Assembly (NCBI GenBank): GCA_033283165.1
Contig: JAWMQL010000006.1
Location: 124,001 to 188,000, forward strand
Reading direction: 5' to 3'
DNA: 64,000 nucleotides
Origin: JAWMQL01 sp033283165
GTDB taxonomy: Bacteria; Pseudomonadota; Gammaproteobacteria; Pseudomonadales; Halieaceae
Position 1 is the first letter of the stretch. Every line of letters begins with the position of its first letter. Below the pieces are notes generated by a model, which ran no database searches, was not told the origin of the DNA, and saw only the letters and a program-made list of their open reading frames with translations. Below are positions 9,102 to 17,798 of the stretch, piece after piece. The position numbers and the translations under genes were made by a program.

Positions 9102-10058
9102 ATGAACCATAACATCGACCCCGAACTCACACCGATACTGGAATTCATTCCCGAGCTGAGTATCGCGAACCTGGCGAGTGCCAGGTCGGGCTTCCTCGAA
9201 CTGACCCGGCAAATGTCGGCCGACCTGGATCGCTCCGGCGTGACTGTCGTCAACCGCGATATTCCCGGTCCCGGGGGGGCACCGGCGGTTCCGGTGCGCA
9301 TCTACACTCCAGAAGGACTGGACGCCACGGTGCCCGGGCTGCTGCATATCCACGGCGGTGGTTTCGTGATCGGTAACCTGGACAGCGAGGAAGGCAGTTG
9401 CCTGGCACTGTGCCGCGACCTGGGCATTGTCATCGTCTCGGTGGACTACCGGCTGGCCCCGGAAAGCCCGTTCCCGGGGGGTCTGGAGGACTGTTATGCT
9501 GCACTGTGCTGGACCGCCGATCACGCCGCCGAACTGCACATCGATCCACAGCGGCTGGGTATCATCGGGATGAGCGCCGGCGGCGGGTTGTCTGCCGCAA
9601 CGGCATTACTGGCCGCGGAACGCAACGGCCCGGCAATCTGCTTTCAGTACCTGGGAATACCGGAACTGGACGACCGCCTCGATACCCCCAGCATGCAACG
9701 TTTCCACGACACCCCCATGTGGAACCTGCCCTCCGCACAGCTGAGCTGGGACTATTACCTGAGCGAGGATTACCGGCGCGGGGCCGATGGTGTACCTCAC
9801 CTGGCTGCGCCCGCCAGGGCCTCGGTCGAGCAGCTGGAAGGGCTTCCCCCGGCCTATGTCAGCACCATGGAGTTCGACCCGCTGCGGGACGAGGGCGTGC
9901 TGTACGCCCTGCAACTGATGCGGGCGGGCGTGCCGACGGAGTTACACAGTTTCCCGGGCACCTTTCACGGCTCTTCAATGGTGGCAAGCGCCACGGTCAG
10001 TCAGCGGGAGGCGGCCGAGATGCGCGCCGTGCTGCGTCGCGCCCTGCAGATTGACTGA
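9102..10058 (+). CDS. Alpha/beta hydrolase fold-3 (HSL family) esterase
   Basis: An esterase or lipase of the hormone-sensitive-lipase family. The oxyanion-hole motif HGGGFVIGN, nucleophile elbow GMSAGGG, acid in MEFDPLRDEG and base in TFHGSS are present in the expected order, giving a complete Ser-Asp-His triad. From ATG at 9102 it has 318 residues, the usual size. The frame also extends to a TTG at 9030, which would add 24 residues; neither start has a convincing ribosome site, so the N-terminus is unsure. It sits between the P450 and the second acyl-CoA synthetase, so it may free an acid for CoA activation. Confidence 0.88.
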   Translation: MNHNIDPELTPILEFIPELSIANLASARSGFLELTRQMSADLDRSGVTVVNRDIPGPGGAPAVPVRIYTPEGLDATVPGLLHIHGGGFVIGNLDSEEGSCLALCRDLGIVIVSVDYRLAPESPFPGGLEDCYAALCWTADHAAELHIDPQRLGIIGMSAGGGLSAATALLAAERNGPAICFQYLGIPELDDRLDTPSMQRFHDTPMWNLPSAQLSWDYYLSEDYRRGADGVPHLAAPARASVEQLEGLPPAYVSTMEFDPLRDEGVLYALQLMRAGVPTELHSFPGTFHGSSMVASATVSQREAAEMRAVLRRALQID

Positions 10059-10082
10059 TACTGGATTACGAGGAATTTTGCG

Positions 10083-11663
10083 ATGAGTGACCACGCGCTG
10101 CACCAGCAGCCCCTGATGCCGCACCTGATGATCGATGCGCTGAACCGCTACAACGACGAGCCCTGCCTGGTGCTGGGCGAGACCATGGCCAGTTACAGGC
10201 AGGTGCGGGAGCGCACCAGCCAGATGGTACAGGCGCTGCAGTCGAAGGGCCTGGGGGTGGGCAGCCGGGTGGCCATCATCTCCGCCAACCGGCCGGAAGT
10301 GCTGGCCAATACCGCGGCCATGCAGATTGCCGGCTGCATCGGCACCCCCCTGCACCCGCTGGGCTCGCTGGCTGATCACGAATATGTCCTGAACGCCGCG
10401 GAAATCGACTGCCTGGTGTTCGACCAGGAGCATTTCGAACCGGTGGTGGCCGCCCTGAAAGAGCGGGTACCGGGTATCAGGCACTACCTGGCGTTCGGGC
10501 CCAGCGAGGTGGGCGAGGACTACCTGGCCCTGGCAGACCGCTTCCAGCCCGCGCCGCTGGTGGCGCCCGCGGTGGAGCCGGGAGATACCTCCTCGGTCAA
10601 TTTCACCGGGGGCACCACCGGCAAGCCCAAGGGCGTGATGAGCAGTTACGCCATGTCCGCCTACATGACCCAGATCCAGCTCACCGAGTGGGAGTTTCCG
10701 GAACAGTGCCGGATGCTGTTCGCCACCCCCCTGTCCCACGCGGCGGCGGCGTTCTTCGTGCCCGTGCTGCAGAAAGGGGGCGCCTTTTACGTCATGCAGG
10801 GTTTCAGCCCGGACGAGTTCTTTGACATGGTGGAAAAACACCGCATCACACTGACCATGCTGGTACCTGTCATGCTCTATTTCCTGCTGGACTCGCCGCG
10901 GTCAGCCAGCGCCGATATGTCCAGCATGGAAACCATCTTCTACGGCGCCTCGCCGATGAGCCCCGCGCGTCTGCGTGAAGGCATCGAGAAGTGGGGCCAG
11001 GTGTTCTACCAGTTCTTCGGTCAGTCCGAGTGCCCCATGGTGATTGCCAACATGAGCCGGCGGGAGCACGACCTGAACAAGCCGGAACGTCTCGGTTCCT
11101 GCGGCCGGCCCACACCGTGGGTACACCTGAGCCTGCGCGACGGCGACGGCAACGAGGTGGCGCCCGGTGAGCCCGGCGAGATCTGTGTGCGCGGGCCGCT
11201 GGTCATGAAAGGCTACAAGGATATGCCGGAGCAGACCGCGGAAGCCTTCGCCGGCGGTTGGCTTCACACCGGCGACGTCGGCCGCCTGGACGACGAGGGC
11301 TTTCTGTACATCGTCGACCGGACCAAGGACATGATCGTCACCGGTGGCTTCAACGTGTTTCCGCGGGAGGTAGAGGACGTACTCGCCACCCACGACGCGG
11401 TTGCCCAGGTGGTTGTGATTGGGGTGCCCGACGCGCAGTGGGGCGAGGCGATCAAGGCGGTGGTGGTCCTGAAACCCGGCGCCGCTGCCTCCGATTCGCT
11501 GGTCGCCGAATTACAGGCGCTGGTGAAGGAGGCCAAGGGCTCGGTGCAGGCACCCAAGTCCGTCGACTTCGTGGAGGCCATCCCGTTGACCGCGGTCGGC
11601 AAGCCCGACAAGAAAGCCGTGCGGGCCCGCTACTGGGAAGGCAGCGAGCGTGCGGTTGGCTAG
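10083..11663 (+). CDS. AMP-dependent acyl-CoA synthetase (second copy in this cluster)
   Basis: A 526-residue ANL-superfamily ligase. The P-loop reads FTGGTTGKPKGVM (about 176-188), with GWLHTGDVG, the hinge DRTKDMIVTGGFNVFPRE and C-terminal Lys in AVGKPDKKAVR. ATG at 10083 follows GAGGA by about eight bases. It is clearly not a recent duplicate of the ligase at 4613, since the P-loop and surrounding sequence differ, so the pathway probably activates two different acids. It follows the HSL-family hydrolase by 24 bases, consistent with one transcript. Substrate not readable from sequence. Confidence 0.92.
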   Translation: MSDHALHQQPLMPHLMIDALNRYNDEPCLVLGETMASYRQVRERTSQMVQALQSKGLGVGSRVAIISANRPEVLANTAAMQIAGCIGTPLHPLGSLADHEYVLNAAEIDCLVFDQEHFEPVVAALKERVPGIRHYLAFGPSEVGEDYLALADRFQPAPLVAPAVEPGDTSSVNFTGGTTGKPKGVMSSYAMSAYMTQIQLTEWEFPEQCRMLFATPLSHAAAAFFVPVLQKGGAFYVMQGFSPDEFFDMVEKHRITLTMLVPVMLYFLLDSPRSASADMSSMETIFYGASPMSPARLREGIEKWGQVFYQFFGQSECPMVIANMSRREHDLNKPERLGSCGRPTPWVHLSLRDGDGNEVAPGEPGEICVRGPLVMKGYKDMPEQTAEAFAGGWLHTGDVGRLDDEGFLYIVDRTKDMIVTGGFNVFPREVEDVLATHDAVAQVVVIGVPDAQWGEAIKAVVVLKPGAAASDSLVAELQALVKEAKGSVQAPKSVDFVEAIPLTAVGKPDKKAVRARYWEGSERAVG

Positions 11664-11705
11664 AATGGCGACCCGGGGCAACTCGCCAATAAAGGGACCC
11701 GTGCG

Positions 11706-13568
11706 GTGACAAGCCGCGCACTGGGTAAGCTGGCCCCGTTTGCCCTGTTGCTGGCGGCCTGCAGCCCGATCGAGGATCCCAGCCTGTTCCCGGCCTTCGA
11801 TCCGGACCGGGCGGTACCGCCACAGACCAACCCGCTCACAGCCTACAATCCACAGCGCAACCTGTATTGGGGCGACCTGCATGTGCACACCAGTTATTCC
11901 ACCGACGCCTTCACGATGGGCGTGCGCGCCGGCCCGGACGACGCCTACAGGTTCTTCAAGGGCGGCGAGATCGCCCATGGGGCCGGCTACGGCATCCGGA
12001 TCAGCAAGCCGCTGGACTTCGCCGCGGTCACCGATCACTCGGAGTACCTCGGCGTGGTACGGGCTACTGCAAAGGACCAGCCACTGCAGCAGCGCAGCCT
12101 GCGCCAGCGCCTGCTGGAGGACAGCCGCCTGGCCAACACCTGGATGGTGATGACAACCCTGAACAGTTTTTCCCTGGAGATGGTGAACGTGGCCGGCTGG
12201 CAGGACATCAGTCGCGAATCCTGGCGGGCCATCGTCGCCAGTGCAGAGCGCAACAACGACCCCGGGCGTTTTAGCGCTTTTGTCGGCTACGAGTGGACCT
12301 CCATGCCCAATGAGCGCAACCTGCACCGCAACGTGATCTACCGCTCCGCACGGGTGCCGGAGCTGCCTTTCTCCTCGATGGATTCCGACGACCCCCGGGA
12401 CCTGTGGCAGGTGCTGGACGAGCAGCGGGCCGCGGGCATGGACAACTTCGCCATCCCGCACAACGGCAATGTCAGTGACGGCCGCATGTACAGCCGGGTC
12501 ATGTTCGACGGCCTGCCCATGAATGCCGATTACGCAGAGCAGCGCATGCGCAATGAACCCCTCAGTGAGATTTTCCAGGTCAAGGGCTCCTCGGAGAGCA
12601 ACCCCCTGTTGTCCCCGGAGGACGAGTTCGCCGGATTTGAGATCTTCGACACGGTACTGGGCGCCAGCCAGGATGACTCCAGGGCGGAAGGCAGCTATGC
12701 CCGTGACGCCCTGCGCACCGGGCTGGAGCTGTCGCACAGCGAGGGTTTCAACCCCTACCGCTTCGGTGTGATCGGCAGTTCGGACGGCCATAATGCCAGC
12801 TCCCCGGTGGAGGAGAACAACTACCACGGCAAACTACCGCTGCTGGACGGCAGCGCCGGTATCCGGCTCGCCACCTCCAACTACATGCCCGCCAGTATGA
12901 TGGGCGGGGTGCGCTGGGGCGCCGCCGGCCTGGCCGCCGTGTGGGCAGAAGAGAACACCCGCGATGCCCTGTTCGACGCCATGCGCCGCAAGGAAACCTA
13001 CGCCACCTCCGGCCCGCGCATCCAACTGCGGTTCTTCGGCGGCTGGGGCTACCCCGAAGACCTGCTGACCCGGCAGGACTGGATAGTGCGCGCCGAAGCC
13101 AGCGGCGTGCCCATGGGGGCCGACCTGCCGCCGGCAGGCGTCGCCACCGCTCCCGATTTCGCCCTGTGGGCCCTGCGCGATCCCGATAGCGGCAGGCTGG
13201 ATCGCCTGCAGGTAATAAAGGGCTGGGTGGACGAGGACGGCAACAGCCGGGAGAAAATCTTCAACGTGGCCTGGTCCGGGAACCGGGCGCAGGACGAGCA
13301 CGGCGAGCTGCCTCCGGTAGGCAGCACCGTCGATGTGGCCAGCGCCAGTTACAGCAACAGTATCGGCAGCGACCAGCTGGCGACGGTCTGGACCGACCCG
13401 GAGTTCAATCCGGGCCAGGAGGCGTTCTACTACGCCCGGGTCATCGAGATACCGACCCCGCGCTGGAGCACCTATGACGCGGCGAAGCTGGGCATCGAGG
13501 CACCCGAACCCGCCGCCATCCAGGAGCGGGCGGTCAGCTCCGCCATCTGGTATCGCCCCCCGCCCTGA
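11706..13568 (+). CDS. DUF3604 domain lipoprotein
   Basis: A 620-residue DUF3604 protein. It starts at GTG with a lipoprotein signal (LLLAAC lipobox, Cys near residue 19), so it is probably attached to a membrane on the periplasmic side. The beginning of the domain (NLYWGDLHVHTSYSTDAFTMG, about 55-75) carries the HxH pair seen in PHP-like metal sites, and AVTDHSEYLG follows, with NNYHGKL and SSDGHNASSP later. I infer a metal-dependent hydrolase, but no reaction is established for the family to my knowledge. It closes the sulfatase-P450 gene series, and its stop codon lies inside the palindromic element at 13567. Confidence 0.88.
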   Translation: MTSRALGKLAPFALLLAACSPIEDPSLFPAFDPDRAVPPQTNPLTAYNPQRNLYWGDLHVHTSYSTDAFTMGVRAGPDDAYRFFKGGEIAHGAGYGIRISKPLDFAAVTDHSEYLGVVRATAKDQPLQQRSLRQRLLEDSRLANTWMVMTTLNSFSLEMVNVAGWQDISRESWRAIVASAERNNDPGRFSAFVGYEWTSMPNERNLHRNVIYRSARVPELPFSSMDSDDPRDLWQVLDEQRAAGMDNFAIPHNGNVSDGRMYSRVMFDGLPMNADYAEQRMRNEPLSEIFQVKGSSESNPLLSPEDEFAGFEIFDTVLGASQDDSRAEGSYARDALRTGLELSHSEGFNPYRFGVIGSSDGHNASSPVEENNYHGKLPLLDGSAGIRLATSNYMPASMMGGVRWGAAGLAAVWAEENTRDALFDAMRRKETYATSGPRIQLRFFGGWGYPEDLLTRQDWIVRAEASGVPMGADLPPAGVATAPDFALWALRDPDSGRLDRLQVIKGWVDEDGNSREKIFNVAWSGNRAQDEHGELPPVGSTVDVASASYSNSIGSDQLATVWTDPEFNPGQEAFYYARVIEIPTPRWSTYDAAKLGIEAPEPAAIQERAVSSAIWYRPPP

Positions 13569-13625
13569 AAAAAGGGGACAGTTCACTTTATTCCCCCAGG
13601 AAAAAGTGAACTGTCCCCTTTTTTC
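13567..13625. repeat. Palindromic element, copy 1 (GGGGACAGTTCACTT core)
   Basis: A perfect 23-base inverted repeat: arms at 13567-13589 and 13603-13625, with a 13-base loop. The arms contain GGGGACAGTTCACTTT and end in A or T runs, so each strand reads as a hairpin followed by T's, which could terminate transcription in both directions. It sits exactly between the convergent genes ending at 13568 and 13627. Related copies occur at 45371 and 55674, so it is a dispersed repeat and not just a local terminator. Confidence 0.9.
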
Positions 13626-13626
13626 T

Positions 13627-14913
13627 TCACCGGAGACGGCGCATGGTCCAGGCCTCCCGCTCCAGCTCCTCGCGGAAAGCTGGGTGGGCAATATCGATCA
13701 GGTCGCGGGCACGCTCGGTGATCGAGCGACCGCGCAACTTTGCCACCCCGAATTCGGTCACCACGTAATCCACCAGGGCCCGGGTGGTCACCACACCGGC
13801 ACCGCGCTCCAGCCCGGCCACCAGCCGTGACAATGCCCCGTCCCGCGCGGTGGAGGGCAGGGCAATGATGGACTTGCCGCCCTCGGAGAAACTGGCCCCC
13901 AGTACGAAGTCCACCTGCCCGCCCACGCCGGAGTAAATCTTGTAACCCATGGAATCGGCGCAAACCTGTCCGGACAGGTCGACCTGGATAGCGCTGTTGA
14001 TGGAGGTTACCTGGCGGTTCTTGGCAATCACTACCGGGTTGTTAACGAACTCGATGTCCAGAAACACCACTTCCGGATTGTCGTTTACAAAGTCGTACAG
14101 CCGCGGGCTGCCCATGCTGAAACCGGTCACCGTCCTGCCGGTGGAAATTTTTTTCCGGCTGTTGTTGATCGCGCCACTTTCCAGCAGGTCGAGCACGCCG
14201 TCGGAAAACATCTCGGAGTGCACGCCCAGGTCCCGGCGGTCAACCAGCTGCGCCAGGGCGGCATCGGGAATCGCGCCAATCCCCATTTGCAGGCAATCCC
14301 CGTCCTCGATCAGGCTCGCCACGTTTTCCCCCACCGCCCGCTCGGTGGCGGTGATTTCCCGCTGTTCCGGGCTGATCAGTGGCGTTTCCTCCAGGTAGAC
14401 ATAGTCGATGTCCTTGAGGTTGATAAAGCTGTCGCCGTGGGTCCGCGGCATGTTGGGATTCATATGGGCGATGATGCGGCCGGCCATGTCCGCCGCCGCC
14501 CGGGTTGCCTCCACCGATATTCCCAGCGAACAGTTGCCGTGCTGGTCCGGCGTCGAGACCTGGGCCAGGACGGTATCCACTCGCTGTTCGCGCCGTCGCA
14601 ACATGCGCGGAATTTCGGACAGGAACATCGGCACATAATCTGCCTGTCCCTGGTTGATCAATTCCCGGGTCACCTTGCCCGCGAAAAAACAGCGGCAACG
14701 CAGGCGACCTTCCAGGGCCGGGTTCGCCAACGACTCGGCATGCTCGAGGTGCAGTTGCATGATGGTGACATCCCGCAACTCGGCGCCGATGGCATGCAGC
14801 GCCAGGGCATCCAGCAACACCGTCGGGGTGGCCGCCATGGAGTGGCACCAGATATTCTCTCCAGATCCGATTGCGCTCACCGCCTCCAGCGCAGTCTCCG
14901 TATACGTGGTCAT
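13627..14913 (-). CDS. Acetyl-CoA hydrolase/transferase family protein (4-hydroxybutyrate CoA-transferase-like)
   Basis: Transfers CoA between carboxylates or hydrolyses acyl-CoA. The 428-residue size fits the cat1/4HbCT family. Family features include QVSTPDQHGNCSLGISVEAT (a typical conserved block), MGIGAIPDAAL and the C-terminal TEFGVAKLRGRSITERA. The catalytic Glu is expected near the MFSDG block. The frame is open further upstream, but ATG at 14913 has an AGGAGGA ribosome site about nine bases before it. It converges on the DUF3604 gene and diverges from the MBL-fold gene. Donor and acceptor acids are unknown. Confidence 0.9.
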   Translation of the reverse strand: MTTYTETALEAVSAIGSGENIWCHSMAATPTVLLDALALHAIGAELRDVTIMQLHLEHAESLANPALEGRLRCRCFFAGKVTRELINQGQADYVPMFLSEIPRMLRRREQRVDTVLAQVSTPDQHGNCSLGISVEATRAAADMAGRIIAHMNPNMPRTHGDSFINLKDIDYVYLEETPLISPEQREITATERAVGENVASLIEDGDCLQMGIGAIPDAALAQLVDRRDLGVHSEMFSDGVLDLLESGAINNSRKKISTGRTVTGFSMGSPRLYDFVNDNPEVVFLDIEFVNNPVVIAKNRQVTSINSAIQVDLSGQVCADSMGYKIYSGVGGQVDFVLGASFSEGGKSIIALPSTARDGALSRLVAGLERGAGVVTTRALVDYVVTEFGVAKLRGRSITERARDLIDIAHPAFREELEREAWTMRRLR

Positions 14914-15058
14914 AGGGGCAGATCCTCCTGCAGGGCGACTATTGTATACGGGGGCGGACCGAACCGTCAGTTTCCGGCCGATTCGGACGCTAGCCGGCCG
15001 CTGGACAGCCGGCCCAGGAACAGGGACCATTAGCGCTCCCTTACCAGTGGTACTTTTT

Positions 15059-16138
15059 ATGAGCGAAGAGCATCCCGTGCACTATCGTGGCCTGAGTTAC
15101 CCCTTCGGCCGGGAGCAGGGCCCGATCCCCGGCGAACCGGTACCGGTGGCCGAAGGCGTCTACTGGGCGCGCTTTGCCATGCCAATGTCCCTCGACCATA
15201 TCAATCTCTGGCTGCTGGAGGATGGTGACGGCTGGACCGTGGTGGATACCTGCCTGTCTCTGGACAGCGCCCGCGAGACCTGGGAGACCCTGTTTACCGG
15301 CTTCATGGGGGGGCGGCCGATCAAGCGCGTAATCTGTACCCACATGCACCCGGATCACGTGGGCCTGGCCGGCTGGCTCACCGAGCGCTTCCACTGCTCC
15401 CTGTGGATGTCGCGGGAGGAATTCCTCATGTGCAGGGCACTGGTCAGTGACACCGGGCGCGACGCGCCGGACGCGGCCCTGAGGTTCTATCGCGCGGCCG
15501 GTTACAACGAGCAGCAGTTGGGACTCTACCGGGACAAGTTCGGCAATTTCGGCCGCGCGGTTTACCCTCTGCCGGACAGCTTCCGCCGCCTGATGGACCG
15601 GGAAACCATCACCATCGGCGACCGCTACTGGCAGATCATCGTCGGTGGCGGTCACTCGCCGGAGCATGCCGCCCTGTATTGCCCGGCACTCAAACTGCTG
15701 ATTTCCGGCGACCAGGTGCTGCCGCGCATCACCCCCAACGTCAGCGTCTTTCCGACCGAACCGGAGGGAGACCCGCTCAACGAGTGGATGTTCAGCAACG
15801 CACTCATCCGGGAGTTTCTGCCCGACGACCTGCTGGTGCTGCCCGCCCACGAGACGCCCTTTCACGGCCTGCACGTGCGCCAGTCCCAGGTCATCGAGGG
15901 GCACAAGCGGGACCTGAAAAAACTGTTCGAATTCCTCGACGAGCCGAAACGGGCCGTGGACTGCTTCCCGGCACTGTTCAATCGCGCGATCGACGAGGAA
16001 TCCCTGGGCATGGCCACCGGTGAGACCCTCGCGCACCTCAACTGCCTGTTTGAACAGCGCCGGATCACGCGCCACCTGGATGGACAGGGCGTCGCCTGGT
16101 ACCAGCAGATCGCGGATACCGCCGAGTACGACGAGTAG
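15059..16138 (+). CDS. MBL-fold metallo-hydrolase
   Basis: A 359-residue metallo-beta-lactamase-fold protein. The metal signature is H95-M-H97-P-D99-H100, followed by the later His in GGGHSPEHAAL and the Asp in LLISGDQVLP, and the last His in LPAHETPF. A C-terminal extension of about 100 residues follows the core, as in LACTB2-like or alkyl-sulfatase-unrelated MBL hydrolases. An open frame continues upstream, but the sequence before ATG 15059 looks like shadow coding of the divergent CoA-transferase. It may hydrolyse a thioester or lactone in the same catabolism. Function uncertain. Confidence 0.88.
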   Translation: MSEEHPVHYRGLSYPFGREQGPIPGEPVPVAEGVYWARFAMPMSLDHINLWLLEDGDGWTVVDTCLSLDSARETWETLFTGFMGGRPIKRVICTHMHPDHVGLAGWLTERFHCSLWMSREEFLMCRALVSDTGRDAPDAALRFYRAAGYNEQQLGLYRDKFGNFGRAVYPLPDSFRRLMDRETITIGDRYWQIIVGGGHSPEHAALYCPALKLLISGDQVLPRITPNVSVFPTEPEGDPLNEWMFSNALIREFLPDDLLVLPAHETPFHGLHVRQSQVIEGHKRDLKKLFEFLDEPKRAVDCFPALFNRAIDEESLGMATGETLAHLNCLFEQRRITRHLDGQGVAWYQQIADTAEYDE

Positions 16139-16346
16139 TTGCGGCCAGCCGGGCGCCCGACCCCGGGCACCGGCGGCGCACAGACCGGACCCGAACCCGG
16201 CGAGCAGGCGGGCCAATTCTCTGCTATCATCCGATTCTCTCCAGCGGCGCATCAGAATCGCCGCGGATCAATCACCGCGCTCATCCCGTCGCTCATTCCA
16301 GTGTCGGGTCACAAGACTGTCGATACACATGCCGAGGACACAGTGT

Positions 16347-17798
16347 ATGAGTCAACTGGTTGATTTGGTTATATTCGGGGGCACGGGCGACCTCTCCACC
16401 CGCAAACTGTTGCCGGCCCTGTTCCAGCTTCACCGTCACGGCCTGGCGGATTCCCTGCACCGCATCGTTGCCACCGGGCGCGGCGAACTGGACGATGCGA
16501 CGTTCCGCGGCGATGCGCACAGCAACCTGCGCCGCTTCCTGCCCGACCAGCACTGGGACGAGGCCATCTGGAACGTGTTCTGTCACAAGCTGCACTACGT
16601 CAAGGTGGAGGCCGACGCCGCGGGCGACTACGCCGAACTGGCCGCCCAGCTCGATAGCGCCCGGGCGCTGCCGCTCTTCTACCTGGCTACCCTGCCCTCC
16701 CTGTACGGTACGATCTGCGACCACCTGCAGGCGGCTCAGGCGGTCACCGACGGCAGCCGCGTGGTACTGGAAAAGCCCCTGGGACACGACCTGGATTCCT
16801 GCCGGGCCATCAACGAGCAGGTAGCAAAGGTGTTCCCGGAGGAAGCGACCTTCCGCATAGATCACTACCTGGGCAAGGAGACCGTGCAGAACCTGCTGGC
16901 GGTACGCTTCGGCAATCCGCTGTTTCACCCGGTGTGGAAAAACTCCTTTGTCGACAACGTCCAGATCACCGTGGCGGAGGAGATCGGGGTCGAGGGCCGC
17001 GGCAGCTACTACGCCAAGACCGGTGCCCTGCGCGACATGGTGCAGAATCACCTGCTGCAGGTGCTGTCTCTGGTGGCCATGGAACCCCCGGCCAGTCTCA
17101 AGCCGGCGGATATTCGGGACGAGAAAATGAAAGTCCTGCGCTGCCTGGAGCCCATCACAGCGGACAACGTCAAGGAGACCACGGTGCGCGGGGTATACGG
17201 CCCGGGCGCCGTGAACGGTGTGGCGGTCAAGGGCTTTCACCAGGAGGCCGAGTACGAGGATGTGGATTCCACCGAGACCTTTGTCGCCCTCAAGGCCACT
17301 ATCAACAACTGGCGCTGGGCCGGCGTACCGTTCTACCTGCGCACGGGTAAACGGCTGAGCCGGCGCTACTCGGAAATCGTGATCGAATTCCGCAAGCAAC
17401 CCTTCTCGCTGTTTGCCAACGACCCCAATGAACTCACCAACAAGCTGGTGATCCGGCTGCAACCGGAAGAAACCATCTCCCTGCACACCCTGAACAAAAA
17501 GCCCGGCCTGGCCAGCAAGCTGCGCCTGCAACCGGTGGAGTTGCACCTGACTGACGAATCCCAGAATCGCGGCGACAGCTACGACGCCTACGAGCGCCTG
17601 TTGCTGGACGCGATCAACGGCGACCAGACCCTGTTCATGCGCCGCGACGAGGTGGAGACCGCCTGGCACTGGATCGATTCCATCATCGACGCCTGGGACG
17701 AGGTCGGCATGCCGATCAAATCCTACAACTCGGGCACCATGGGCCCCAATTCGGCGACCGCGTTGACCGTCATGGACGGGAGAAGCTGGTATGAGTGA
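16347..17798 (+). CDS. zwf: Glucose-6-phosphate 1-dehydrogenase
   Basis: Oxidises glucose-6-phosphate to 6-phosphogluconolactone with NAD(P)+. The 483-residue protein starts with the nucleotide-binding loop FGGTGDLSTRKLLPAL (10-25). EKPLG lies at about 142-146, the signature active-site motif RIDHYLGKE is at 170-178, and the C-terminal MRRDEVETAWHWIDSI region is typical. ATG at 16347 has GAGGA eight bases upstream; the open frame before it is not needed for the domain. Its end overlaps pgl by eight bases, so this is the first gene of a tightly coupled zwf-pgl-edd unit feeding the Entner-Doudoroff pathway. Confidence 0.97.
   Translation: MSQLVDLVIFGGTGDLSTRKLLPALFQLHRHGLADSLHRIVATGRGELDDATFRGDAHSNLRRFLPDQHWDEAIWNVFCHKLHYVKVEADAAGDYAELAAQLDSARALPLFYLATLPSLYGTICDHLQAAQAVTDGSRVVLEKPLGHDLDSCRAINEQVAKVFPEEATFRIDHYLGKETVQNLLAVRFGNPLFHPVWKNSFVDNVQITVAEEIGVEGRGSYYAKTGALRDMVQNHLLQVLSLVAMEPPASLKPADIRDEKMKVLRCLEPITADNVKETTVRGVYGPGAVNGVAVKGFHQEAEYEDVDSTETFVALKATINNWRWAGVPFYLRTGKRLSRRYSEIVIEFRKQPFSLFANDPNELTNKLVIRLQPEETISLHTLNKKPGLASKLRLQPVELHLTDESQNRGDSYDAYERLLLDAINGDQTLFMRRDEVETAWHWIDSIIDAWDEVGMPIKSYNSGTMGPNSATALTVMDGRSWYE

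Noticed and set aside
6291..9301. Long open frames on the minus strand opposite the sulfatase, P450 and hydrolase genes (474 and 535 codons)
   Set aside because: They are antisense shadows of high-GC coding DNA. Their translations are rich in Gly/Gln/His/Val without domain motifs, whereas the plus-strand genes have full active-site motifs.
11511..12827. A 438-codon minus-strand frame opposite the second ligase and DUF3604
   Set aside because: No motifs are present, and it overlaps two well-supported genes in antisense.
14654..15058. Upstream extension of the MBL-fold gene
   Set aside because: The extension is antisense to the CoA-transferase and lacks domain character. The MBL domain is complete from 15059.
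16139..16346. Search for a HexR-type operator upstream of zwf
   Set aside because: No TTGTAGT-N3-ACTACAA-like palindrome is visible, so no regulator can be assigned.
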